A DNA stretch of 34,428 bases from Microcoleus sp. CSU_2_2 (GTDB lineage Bacteria > Cyanobacteriota > Cyanobacteriia > Cyanobacteriales > Microcoleaceae). Both the position numbers and the translations under genes were made by a program. This document shows positions 16,942-25,023 of this stretch, piece by piece (positions within the stretch are counted from its first letter, which is position 1; each line of letters opens with the position of its first letter). The stretch spans positions 1 through 34,428 of the forward strand of contig JAAUPI010000031.1 of assembly GCA_012035135.1 (NCBI GenBank), given 5' to 3'. The notes beneath the pieces are model-generated. The model was given only the letters and a program-made list of their open reading frames with translations, had not been told where the DNA came from and searched no databases.

Positions 16942-18213
16942 ATGTCTTCACCACTGTTGAAGAGAGAGTTAGGTATTTTCGGCGCTACTCTGATGGGGCT
17001 GGGTTCAATCGTCGGCGCAGGGGTATTTGTGAGTATCGGCATTGCTGCGAAAATTGCTGGCTCAGGAGTGCTTTTGGCTGTCGGGATTGCTGCTTTAGTT
17101 GCCGTTTGCAATGGCCTTAACAGCGCTCAATTAGCCGCAAATCATCCCGTTAGTGGCGGTACTTATGAATATGGCTACAAATATCTCAATCCTTGGCTGG
17201 GTTTTACGGCGGGCTGGATGTTTCTGTTAGCTAAAACGGCTTCGGCTGCTACTGCTGCTTTGGGTTTTGCCGGGTATTTTTTGAAGGCAATTGGTGTAGC
17301 CGATCGCACTTATCTCATCCTAACAGCATTAGTCGCCGTAGCTATCCTCACTTTAGTTGTATTAGCAGGAATTAGGCGATCGAATATTGCCAATACTGCC
17401 ATAGTCTCAGTTACACTTCTATCTCTGGCTGTGTTTATCGTGGCTGGTTTGCCAGAGGTAAGGTGGGAAATAGCCACCGTACAGAATGATAGTTCGATCG
17501 GCTCCATTCTCCACGCCACCGCCCTGATGTTTGTGGCTTACACGGGTTACGGGCGCATCGCCACAATGGGCGAAGAAGTGCGCGCACCAAGGCAAACCAT
17601 TCCCAAAGCCATAATTTTTTCTTTAGTGTTGACAATGCTGCTTTACGTGGCGGTAGCAATGGTCTTTGTTGGTGTCGGGGGTATCGATAAATTGTCTCTA
17701 CAAACCGCGACTACTGCTGCACCCTTGGAAATCATCGCCCGCAGTTTCCCAATTCCGGGAGTTTCTCAACTGCTAGCTGTCGGTGCAATTACAGCTATGC
17801 TGGGAGTGCTGCTGAACTTAATTTTAGGGCTGTCGCGAGTTTTGCTGGCGATGGCGCGCCGCCTGGATATGCCGAAAGTCTTGGCGAGGCTCAATCCTTC
17901 GCAGACAACACCCTATGTAGCGGTAGTTACTGTGGAAGTCGCGATCGCACTTTTAATCCTCGTCGGCGATGTCAAAACCACTTGGTCTTTTAGCGCTTTT
18001 ACCGTTCTCATATACTACGCCATCACTAACCTCGCTACCATGAAACTTTCCTCCTCCGAAAGGCTTTACCCGCAGTGGCTAGCTTGGGTGGGTTTGGGGA
18101 GTTGTCTGTTTCTGGCTTTCTGGGTGGAGAGGCAAATTTGGCTGATTGGGTTAGCGTTAATTATCGCTGGTTTGATTTGGCGGGCGATCGTTCAAAGGCT
18201 AGCTAGAGACTAG
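16942..18213 (+). CDS. APC-family amino acid permease
   Basis: 423 residues, almost entirely hydrophobic with about twelve membrane segments. The start KRELGIFGATLMGLGSIVGAGVFVSIG is seen in parts: RELGIF, then GSIVGAGVF, the substrate-binding TM1 motif of APC transporters. Other family signs are AANHPVSGGTYEYGYKYL between TM2 and TM3, FVAYTGYGRIATMGEEVR around TM6, and PRQTIPKAI after it. Such proteins move amino acids or related amines across the plasma membrane, by proton symport or exchange; the exact substrate cannot be predicted. No regulatory partner is adjacent. The gene ends at a 14-bp inverted repeat, 11 bases past the stop. Confidence 0.9.
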   Translation: MSSPLLKRELGIFGATLMGLGSIVGAGVFVSIGIAAKIAGSGVLLAVGIAALVAVCNGLNSAQLAANHPVSGGTYEYGYKYLNPWLGFTAGWMFLLAKTASAATAALGFAGYFLKAIGVADRTYLILTALVAVAILTLVVLAGIRRSNIANTAIVSVTLLSLAVFIVAGLPEVRWEIATVQNDSSIGSILHATALMFVAYTGYGRIATMGEEVRAPRQTIPKAIIFSLVLTMLLYVAVAMVFVGVGGIDKLSLQTATTAAPLEIIARSFPIPGVSQLLAVGAITAMLGVLLNLILGLSRVLLAMARRLDMPKVLARLNPSQTTPYVAVVTVEVAIALLILVGDVKTTWSFSAFTVLIYYAITNLATMKLSSSERLYPQWLAWVGLGSCLFLAFWVERQIWLIGLALIIAGLIWRAIVQRLARD

Positions 18214-18223
18214 AATTAGATGC

Positions 18224-18269
18224 TATCTTGACACTCTTAGTCTATAAAAGAGCCGAGAGTGTCAAGATA
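18224..18269. terminator. 14-bp inverted repeat after the permease gene
   Basis: TATCTTGACACTCT (18224-18237) pairs exactly with AGAGTGTCAAGATA (18256-18269) across an 18-base loop. It is placed to end permease transcription, but no T-run follows. It also lies just upstream of the NYN gene, so an operator or a repeat element is equally possible. Confidence 0.5.
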
Positions 18270-18301
18270 AGTTCAGACACCATCCAGAATTGTGGAGGGT
18301 C

Positions 18302-19711
18302 ATGCCCGATCGAACCCCCTTATCGGCGACTCAAAAATCTGTCGCTGTCAGCGCCATCAGTCGCTATATCGCTCACACTCTAGTTTGCATTCAGGAAGAG
18401 CATTCCGAATGGATAGCTGAAAAATACAGGAAAACCCAGTGGGCTCAACCTGATTTTCAGTCGATTTTGATTGGCAAATTGACAAAAAGTCTCAAAGTAG
18501 CGATCGATACAGATACGCTACTACTGACTGTGAAAAAATACCTCGAAATTCTCCTAATTCCAGAGTTCGTTAATTCGCCTCAATTCAACCAATTATTTGC
18601 CAAAATTCAGCAACTTGCCGAATCCCCAATAGCAGCAGCTCGATCGAATAACTCAGTAGCGTCAAAACTTCTAACTCCGCCAGCAGATCCAACAGCTTCC
18701 ATTGCTGTTGGCATTGCCATCCTACTACTAGATGTCGAAAACTTACAACTCAATATCGAAACCGAAAAATTCCTCGAAGGAATTTGCACCTACCCCATTC
18801 AAATCAAAGTTGCCTTTGCCAATTGGCGCAGCATGGGCAAGAAAGATGCTGAATTTCACGAACGTGGCTATCAACTGATCCACGTTCCCCCAGGAAAAGA
18901 CAGCGCCGACTTAAAAATGGCTACCGTAGGAGCATCGATTTTCGTACATTATCCCACAGCCAAAGAGATTTTTGTCTGTTCGTCCGATCGAGCCCTAACA
19001 CACCTCAGCAATACACTTCAAGCTCACGGACTCACAGTATTTCAAGTCCGCAAGCAAGTAGATAAAATCATAGTTTTAAATAGCAGAAACGGACAACTAG
19101 AAACCTATTCTCTCGTGTCTACACCAGAAATTCAGCCGATAGAAAAATTGGTTATTCAGTTAAAAGAGTTAATCAAAACAGAGCAAGAACGCACGTCGAG
19201 TCAATGGATCAAACTTTCGACAATCTCCGCTTTATTTAGGGAAAATTACGGCTTACCCCTCAATCAAGTTGTTGCCAATCACTTGCTAGGCACTAAAACC
19301 AGAGATATTTTCCTCAAATATCCTACCGAATTTGTCGTTCACAAACCCTCCGATACCTCTCAAGCTTATGTAACTCTTTTTGAAGTTAAATTATCTCCAA
19401 AACCACCAATCCTTAACAAGGAAATTATGAAAAATAGCGTTGGAGCACCCTCTAGTTTAACAGATATTAATTCTCTTGAAGATTTAGAAACAGCTCTAGT
19501 CAAAATAGTTAGCGACTTAACAGACAACTCTCCAAATAATTCTGTATTTCTCTCAAATGTAGGCAGTGAATTTCACAGACAATACGGCAAACAAATTACC
19601 CAAATTATTAAGGAGTTCAATCTGAGTAGAAAGTTCCCTAAATTTTTGCAATCCTGCACTTCTCTCCAGCTTAAAAAAGCCGAGAAAGGCTGGCAAGTTT
19701 CCCTAAATTAG
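18302..19711 (+). CDS. NYN-domain (PIN-like) ribonuclease with two OST-HTH/LOTUS-type domains
   Basis: 469 residues from ATG 18302, which has GGAGGG just upstream; a TTG four codons earlier is less likely. Residues 1-110 are helical and unknown. The NYN domain (~138-262) starts LLLDVENLQL (Asp144, Asn147), continues with GKDSADLKM (Asp200, Asp203) and VCSSDRALTHL (Asp229), and so keeps the acidic pocket expected for a metal-dependent RNase. Two OST-HTH-like winged-helix repeats follow at ~280-360 (WIKLSTISALFRENYGLP) and ~392-469 (VFLSNVGSEFHRQYGKQI). NYN plus OST-HTH is the arrangement of MARF1/LabA-like proteins, in which the LOTUS domain binds RNA or partners. Likely role: cytoplasmic RNA processing or decay. 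The target is unknown and no partner gene is adjacent. Confidence 0.82.
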   Translation: MPDRTPLSATQKSVAVSAISRYIAHTLVCIQEEHSEWIAEKYRKTQWAQPDFQSILIGKLTKSLKVAIDTDTLLLTVKKYLEILLIPEFVNSPQFNQLFAKIQQLAESPIAAARSNNSVASKLLTPPADPTASIAVGIAILLLDVENLQLNIETEKFLEGICTYPIQIKVAFANWRSMGKKDAEFHERGYQLIHVPPGKDSADLKMATVGASIFVHYPTAKEIFVCSSDRALTHLSNTLQAHGLTVFQVRKQVDKIIVLNSRNGQLETYSLVSTPEIQPIEKLVIQLKELIKTEQERTSSQWIKLSTISALFRENYGLPLNQVVANHLLGTKTRDIFLKYPTEFVVHKPSDTSQAYVTLFEVKLSPKPPILNKEIMKNSVGAPSSLTDINSLEDLETALVKIVSDLTDNSPNNSVFLSNVGSEFHRQYGKQITQIIKEFNLSRKFPKFLQSCTSLQLKKAEKGWQVSLN

Positions 19712-19729
19712 CCATTAATCGCATCCTTG

Positions 19730-19860
19730 TTCCCAGGCTCTGCCTGGGAACACATATCTGGAGGCAGAGCCTCCAATTACTAATTACCAATTATATCATG
19801 TCCGGTCGATTACCATCATACAAACTCATCCGATCCCGGTCAATTGAGCGGACATGATAT
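19730..19860. repeat. Hairpin repeats between the NYN and SDR genes
   Basis: Three dyads: TTCCCAGGC/GCCTGGGAA (19730-19738/19742-19750, loop CTC... very short), GGAGGC/GCCTCC (19760-19765/19769-19774), and ATATCATGTCCG/CGGACATGATAT (19793-19804/19849-19860). The first two match the TTCCCAGGCAGAGCC family at 29621-29760. The first could end NYN transcription. ATTACCAATTAC heptamers fill the spaces. Confidence 0.75.
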
Positions 19861-19941
19861 TACCAATTACCAATTACCCATTCCCCAATTCCCTCAACTT
19901 AAGTTATCATGTTTACTGGATGTAAAGAAATGTAAAGGGAT

Positions 19942-20648
19942 ATGCAGCACAAAGTGGTGGTGGTTGTGGGTGCTACAGGCGGCATCGGTTCAGCGGTGGC
20001 CCACAAACTGGCAGATGCGGGCGCTAGTCTAGTGCTTGCAGCCAGAGACAGTAGTCGGTTAGACGCTTTAGCTGGTGAATTGTCAACAACAGAGGTACTT
20101 TCCGTGCCTACAGATATCACCGATTTGCAGCAAGTCGAGACATTGATGCAGAAAACAGTGGGCCATTTCGGACAAATTGATGCCCTAGTAAATGCAGCCG
20201 GTGCGGGTATTCTCAAACAGTGGAATAAATTAGAACCTGCCGATTTAGACGCAATGCTTGACTTGAATTTAAGGGTAGTTTTTACACATCTCAAGCAGCA
20301 GCGAATATGATGAAAGAGCGTAAATCCGGCCATATCTGCAATGTCATCGGCATTTTAGGCAAGCATTCGATGGCAATGGGAACAGCTTATTGCGCTTCAA
20401 AGTTTGGAGTAGTTGGTTTTAGTAAGTGCATGGCAGACGAATTGCGTCGCTATGGCATTAAGTTTACGCTATTCTATTTTGGTGGGGTGGATTCTCCGTT
20501 TTGGGATAATGTGAGTTTGAAAGTAGACAGGTCAAAAATGCTCAGCACTTCAACTGCTGCAAATGCGATTATGTTTGCTCTGTCTGCAGATCCGCAAGCT
20601 GTGCCAATGGAAATTAATATTCAGCCAGAAAGTCATTTGTTTTTCTAA
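19942..20648 (+). pseudogene. Short-chain dehydrogenase/reductase, frameshifted and lacking the catalytic Ser
   Basis: Two frames (19942-20310 and 20307-20648) form one classical SDR. Adding one T to the T5 run at 20279-20283 changes VVFTHLKQQRI-stop into VVFYTSQAAANMMKERKSG and restores 235 residues. The cofactor motif is VVGATGGIG (~9-16), NAAGAG is present, and the active-site YCASK gives Tyr150 and Lys154. The catalytic Ser, 13 residues before Tyr in this family (N-x-x-S), is Gly137 here (NVIGILGK; GGC at 20349-20351 where AGC would give Ser). An intact member would be an NAD(P)H-dependent oxidoreductase in the cytoplasm. Two separate defects favour real decay over a sequencing slip alone. 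Confidence 0.82.
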
Positions 20649-20972
20649 AAATTCACCAGTTAGGCAGAAGTTAAAAAATATGATTTTTGGATTTCTCATT
20701 AAGACTTATGCGCAGACTCTACTTTTAGGGTGCGCGCTGCGAACCTTACCTCTACTTGAGGCAGCTAAAACCATTTTTTGCGTAAGTCATGTTCATCCAA
20801 TTACTGAAATTTCTGCCTTTAGGAGGATTTTTTCTTCTCATTCTTGAAGTCATAATTAAGTGCGCGTACAAAACAACATGAAAATTATTCATTCCTCATT
20901 GCCTCATTGGCAGTTTCTGACTGCTACCCCGTCCATACTTAATATTCCATTTTCAATTTTTAATTATTGATT
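20649..20972. other. Intergenic region, nothing recognised
   Basis: About 320 A/T-rich bases between the SDR remnant and HPPD. I found no credible frame, strong hairpin or promoter pair. The plus-strand frame through 20563-20847 overlaps the SDR end and has no family resemblance. Confidence 0.4.
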
Positions 20973-22085
20973 ATGGATTTCGATCGCATTTCCTTCTACG
21001 TTGAAAATGCCCGAGCATCGCGAGACTGGTTTGTCAACAGACTAGGCTTTCAGGCCATAGCAGCTTCTGCCAACAGTCACACTCATACTGAAATTGTGAA
21101 TAGCGGCAATGTATGTTTTACTTTATCTTCCCCTCTAACACTTACTAGTCCCGCCGCTAGTTGGTTGAAGTTTCATCCTCCCGGAATTTTTGATGTCGGT
21201 TTTCGGGTAAAAAATATCGAATTGACAGTAGCTAGAGCAGCGAATAAAGGTGCGAAAGTTATCGAACCCATTCAAAAACACCTACAAGCAGAAGGCTGTT
21301 TTAAGCGGGCAAAAATTGCTGGATGGGGAGATTTAAGTCACACACTAATAGAAACAATTGATACGACTTCGTTGCTACCAGATTCTCCGACTCTCCCCCT
21401 CTCCCCCTCTGCCCCTCTCCTCTCCCCCTCTCCCACCCTCCCATTCTTTACAAATATCGATCACGTAGTGTTAAATGTGGAATTGGGGGATTTGGAAGTT
21501 GCTGTTAATTGGTATCAAAAAACATTAGGTTTTCAGACGCAGCAAAATTTTGATATTCAGACTGAGAAATCAGCTTTGCGCAGCCGAGTTATGATTCACT
21601 CTGAAGGTGGGGTACAGTTACCTATTAACGAATCGGCATCAGCCAATTCTCAAATTCAAGAGTTTTTGGATGCAAATCGGGGGCCGGGAATTCAGCACAT
21701 GGCTTTGCAAACTACTGATATTGTAGGAGTTGTTGCAAATTTACGATCGCGCGGTTTGCCTTTTCTGCCGGTTCCTCCAACTTACTATTCTCAATTACCG
21801 CAACGGTGGCAAAATTATTTGCCGGAAGATTGGCAAGAAATTGTAGCTTCTCAAGTGTTGGCAGATTGGCCAGAAGATAGTTCTGAAGCGATGTTACTGC
21901 AAATCTTTACGCAGCCAATTTTTGCTGAACCGACCTTCTTTTTTGAGATAATTGAGCGCCGAGTTGGCTTAGTTAACGGCAAACAGGTGCAAGCTGGAGG
22001 TTTTGGGGCTGGGAATTTTCGGGCTTTATTTGAGGCGATTGAGCGCGAACAAATGAAACGTGGCAGTTTGACAAATGATAGGTAG
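20973..22085 (+). CDS. hppD: 4-hydroxyphenylpyruvate dioxygenase
   Basis: 370 residues from ATG 20973 (MDFDRISFYVENA). HPPD converts 4-hydroxyphenylpyruvate to homogentisate, the head-group precursor of tocopherol in cyanobacteria. The two VOC-fold halves lie at ~1-130 and ~160-360. The iron ligands are visible as His164 (IDHVVLNV), His242 (IQHMALQ) and Glu325 (FFFEIIER). The C-terminal signature GFGAGNFRALFEAIEREQ is complete. Odd feature: residues ~137-158 (SPTLPLSPSAPLLSPSPT) are encoded by a C/T-rich intergenic-type repeat in the linker between the domains. It lies away from the active site, so the enzyme is probably functional. The gene is monocistronic. Confidence 0.95.
   Translation: MDFDRISFYVENARASRDWFVNRLGFQAIAASANSHTHTEIVNSGNVCFTLSSPLTLTSPAASWLKFHPPGIFDVGFRVKNIELTVARAANKGAKVIEPIQKHLQAEGCFKRAKIAGWGDLSHTLIETIDTTSLLPDSPTLPLSPSAPLLSPSPTLPFFTNIDHVVLNVELGDLEVAVNWYQKTLGFQTQQNFDIQTEKSALRSRVMIHSEGGVQLPINESASANSQIQEFLDANRGPGIQHMALQTTDIVGVVANLRSRGLPFLPVPPTYYSQLPQRWQNYLPEDWQEIVASQVLADWPEDSSEAMLLQIFTQPIFAEPTFFFEIIERRVGLVNGKQVQAGGFGAGNFRALFEAIEREQMKRGSLTNDR
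21383..21443. repeat. C/T-rich low-complexity repeat inside hppD
   Basis: Short CTCCCCCT-type units on the plus strand encode Ser/Pro/Leu residues of the linker between the two HPPD domains. The same kind of sequence is common between genes in filamentous cyanobacteria. Confidence 0.8.
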
Positions 22086-22120
22086 AAAAAAGAAGGACAG
22101 TGGAGAGCAAAAACCCCAGT

Positions 22121-22693
22121 CTAATTTTCGCTGTCAACTGTCATCCCCCCTTGGGGGCGAGGGGGGTTGTCAACTGTCAACTGTTTAATATCCGTCCACC
22201 CATAGGCAATTTCCTTGACAGCAACTCCGGCTCTAATTGTCTGGTGTTCATCAACTTTCTTACCTCCTAAAACTTCATAAAACTTACAGGCTGAGTTGTC
22301 TCCCAACACCCAAACCAGCATCGATTTCAAGCCTAATGCAGTCAAGTTTGTTGCAACCGATTGCACTAGTTGGCGTCCGATACCTTGACGTTGATATTCC
22401 TCCAAAATATAGATAGCAAATAATTCTCCTTGATACACGTATTTGCCCGTTCGCTCGCGGCCACCCGCAGCAAAACCCACAACTTTTCCTGAATTGTTCT
22501 GGGCAACATACACAAAATGTGTATTATTTTCAGCAGTTGAAATAATTTCTAGCCAACTGATTTCTTTCTTTTCATAAGACAATTTTGCTAGATAATCTTC
22601 TGGTACAATTTTACGGTAAGCTGTCCGCCAAGTGTCTACATTAACTCGGGCAATTGCAGGTGCATCAGCGATGTTTGCTCGTCTCACACTCAT
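22121..22693 (-). CDS. GNAT-family N-acetyltransferase
   Basis: 190 residues from ATG 22693, with AAGGAG about 10 bases upstream; a TTG one codon earlier is not needed. The acetyl-CoA site is in YQRQGIGRQLV (R/Q-x-x-G-x-G/A), preceded by the ELFAIYILEEY strand. The body matches small cytoplasmic GNAT enzymes opening with SVRRANIADAPAIARVNVDTWRTAYR, seen here as RRANIADAP and TWRTAYRKIVP. The acceptor is unknown: amine-bearing metabolites or protein N-termini are usual. The last ~18 residues (LTVDNPPRPQGGMTVDSEN) are translated from an intergenic CAACTGTCAACTGTC plus CCCCCTTGGGGG repeat, so the native C-terminus was likely shorter. Confidence 0.88.
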   Translation of the reverse strand: MSVRRANIADAPAIARVNVDTWRTAYRKIVPEDYLAKLSYEKKEISWLEIISTAENNTHFVYVAQNNSGKVVGFAAGGRERTGKYVYQGELFAIYILEEYQRQGIGRQLVQSVATNLTALGLKSMLVWVLGDNSACKFYEVLGGKKVDEHQTIRAGVAVKEIAYGWTDIKQLTVDNPPRPQGGMTVDSEN

Positions 22694-22781
22694 CAAAAAA
22701 TACTCCTTCTTCTTTGAGAACCCAGACTTATGTAAGCAGTCTGTTATCTAGGTATTCTGCTGTTTTTTGAGGTATGCTTAC

Positions 22782-24893
22782 TTATTGAGAAAGATTTGAA
22801 TGATTTAAGAAAACTATACGATCGCGCCCTTCTAGTTTAGCTTGATAAAGGGCTCGATCGGCATCTCCAATTAGCCTCTCAATAGAGAATTCAGTATCGA
22901 ACATAGCAATAGCAACCCCCATACTGATAGTCACGAACTTACTTACATTTGAACCTGCGTGAGGAATTTCCCTAGCCTTCAAATCCCTATGAATTAATTC
23001 GGCTACCCGAATGGCTCCTCTAGCGTCAGTCCGCGGCAAAATTACCGCAAATTCTTCACCACCGTAGCGAGCAGCTAAATCCCCTCCCCGCCGAGCATTT
23101 CGAGCTAAAATCTCAGCCACTGCTTTTAAGCATTCGTCACCTCCTTGATGCCCATAAGTATCGTTGTAAAGTTTGAAAAAATCGATATCGCACAAAATTA
23201 AAGAAAGCGGCTGTTTATCTCTAGTCATACGCCGCCATTCCGACTCCAATATTTTGTCAAAACAGCGACGGTTAGCAATCTTAGTCAAACCGTCTATAGA
23301 CGCAAGCCGCTGCAATTCCCGGTTAGCAGATTCTAACTCTAATTTAGCCTGTTCTAAATCTAAATTTTTCTGAGCCAATTCTTCACTCTGCCGTTTTTCC
23401 TGTTCATACAAAACTCGGATTGAAGCTTCAGCTTCCTGCAATTCTTTTTCCGCATATTTGCGCTTGACAAATTCCCCCAATTGGGAACCGGCCGCAGCCA
23501 TCATTTGAAGTAAATATTCATCCGGTGGCTGTTCTTCCCGACTGAAAAAAGCCATTACTCCCACGAGTTGACCGCTAGCATGAATTGGGAAAGCGAAGCC
23601 AGACCGCAGTCCCACTTGCTTAGCTAAGTGCGATCGTGCAAAATTGCTATCATTAACAATATCAGTAATCCACTGCGGAGAACCGCTCTGCCAAACCGCT
23701 CCTGGCAAACTCACACCGGGATTAAAGCTAATTCGAGCGCCACTTTCAATAAAATCCCCAACTTCAGGTAATCTTTGCCAAACTCCCACCCGTCGCAATA
23801 CGGGGATTTCCTCAACAGGACAGCACAACAACGGCACGCACAAAAATGGCATTTTCTCGTACCTTTTTTCTGCACCAAATTTAGTTTCTTTCTCGCCCTC
23901 TGCTGGCGTCCAAAGTTCGCCGACATCCCACTCCAAACTTTCGCAGATAGCTTGCAAAATTTTCTGAGTAACGCTATCGAGAGAAGTCGATTCTGACAAA
24001 ATTTGAGTTAGAGCATACTGTGCTTTCTGGCGATATTTTGTGCGCTGTTGCTCCGTAATATCCCTACCAATATAGACAAAATCTTGTAGAGCATAGCTAC
24101 CTGCCTGCTGGCTTTTTATGCTTGTATCGATAGTAGAGCAAGAAAAAGCCAAAATCAACTTTAAACCTTTTTTAGTTTGGCAAACTACTTTGACTTGATG
24201 CCAATATTCACTTTTAATTGCAGGAGGTAGCTGGCTGAATTGACGCAATAATTCTTCGTCAGCCGTAAGCGTAGATATGGATTTGTCGAGCAATTCCGCT
24301 TCACTATATCCAAATAATATTTCCGCAGCTAGATTCACCTTTTTTATTTTTCCCGATGCTGTTGTGACTAACAAAACATCATTTATTGAGGTAATTAGTT
24401 GCTGAATGTAATCGTGAGCAGTCGCTAATGAATTGGCGATGATACTATTTTCGTTCGCTGCCTGAACTAGGATTTGATGAGCGGTAACGCTGCTCGTGAC
24501 ATTTTCACAAACAAGGACTAGTTTTGCGATTTTTTTGTGTTCTTTATATCCAAAAATATATAAATCAAAATACAAATAAGAACCGTCTTCCAAAACCCTC
24601 GTACTAGCTTTTAACTGAAAACTTTGCTCCTTTCCTTCAATAATATTAATCAGATTTTCTTCAATTCCTATCAGTTCTGGAAAACTAGCACGTACATCTT
24701 TTCCTCGTGCAACTTCATCGGGAATATCGGCAAATTGTTGCACTTTCAAAGATGTTTCTTGAATTTTAAATTCCCGATCGACTACCAGGTATTCAAGCCG
24801 ACGCCAGGATAACAGCTTATTAAGAAGAATGTTAATGCTTCTCTGGCTACTCTTTACACTTAATGTTGAAAGCATCTCGTTATAGTAGAGCAT
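22782..24893 (-). CDS. PAS-GAF-GGDEF diguanylate cyclase
   Basis: 703 residues from ATG 24893. The frame is open to 25058 but would then overlap the HAD gene and contain the promoter at 24918-24946. Order: a PAS-like region (~20-145), a second PAS (~165-285, ending VYIGRDITEQQR), a GAF domain (~290-490, FVCENV... to GVMAFFSREE), a coiled coil (~490-535), and GGDEF (~540-695). The active site RYGGEEF has GGEEF at ~611-615, and an RxxD inhibitory site (RGGD) lies five residues before it. It should make cyclic di-GMP from two GTP and be inhibited by product. There is no membrane segment, so it is a soluble sensor; the signal is unknown. Divergent from the HAD gene. Confidence 0.93.
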   Translation of the reverse strand: MLYYNEMLSTLSVKSSQRSINILLNKLLSWRRLEYLVVDREFKIQETSLKVQQFADIPDEVARGKDVRASFPELIGIEENLINIIEGKEQSFQLKASTRVLEDGSYLYFDLYIFGYKEHKKIAKLVLVCENVTSSVTAHQILVQAANENSIIANSLATAHDYIQQLITSINDVLLVTTASGKIKKVNLAAEILFGYSEAELLDKSISTLTADEELLRQFSQLPPAIKSEYWHQVKVVCQTKKGLKLILAFSCSTIDTSIKSQQAGSYALQDFVYIGRDITEQQRTKYRQKAQYALTQILSESTSLDSVTQKILQAICESLEWDVGELWTPAEGEKETKFGAEKRYEKMPFLCVPLLCCPVEEIPVLRRVGVWQRLPEVGDFIESGARISFNPGVSLPGAVWQSGSPQWITDIVNDSNFARSHLAKQVGLRSGFAFPIHASGQLVGVMAFFSREEQPPDEYLLQMMAAAGSQLGEFVKRKYAEKELQEAEASIRVLYEQEKRQSEELAQKNLDLEQAKLELESANRELQRLASIDGLTKIANRRCFDKILESEWRRMTRDKQPLSLILCDIDFFKLYNDTYGHQGGDECLKAVAEILARNARRGGDLAARYGGEEFAVILPRTDARGAIRVAELIHRDLKAREIPHAGSNVSKFVTISMGVAIAMFDTEFSIERLIGDADRALYQAKLEGRDRIVFLNHSNLSQ

Positions 24894-24917
24894 CACTTTA
24901 ATGTTACCGCTTACTAA

Positions 24918-24946
24918 TTTATCAAAGTAGTAAAATGTTGTGTCAA
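24918..24946 (-). promoter_or_regulatory. Promoter of the diguanylate cyclase gene
   Basis: On the minus strand TTGACA (24946-24941) and GATAAA (24923-24918) have a 17-base spacer. The start would fall near 24910, just ahead of the ATG at 24893. This decides against the longer frame to 25058. Confidence 0.5.
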
Positions 24947-24974
24947 GTTTTGTAGAAGAACTATCGCTTTTTAA

Positions 24975-25003
24975 GTGATACAATATAGAACAATTTGTAT
25001 AAA
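24975..25003 (+). promoter_or_regulatory. Promoter of the HAD hydrolase gene
   Basis: GTGATA (24975-24980) and TATAAA (24998-25003) are separated by 17 bases, with a predicted start near 25010 and a short leader to ATG 25024. It stands back to back with the diguanylate cyclase promoter. Confidence 0.4.
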
Positions 25004-25023
25004 ATCTTAACAATACCTGCTCA

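Noticed and set aside
20279-20310. Programmed frameshift in the SDR gene
   Set aside because: The T5 run alone is weak, SDRs are not known to use shifting, and the loss of the catalytic Ser suggests decay.
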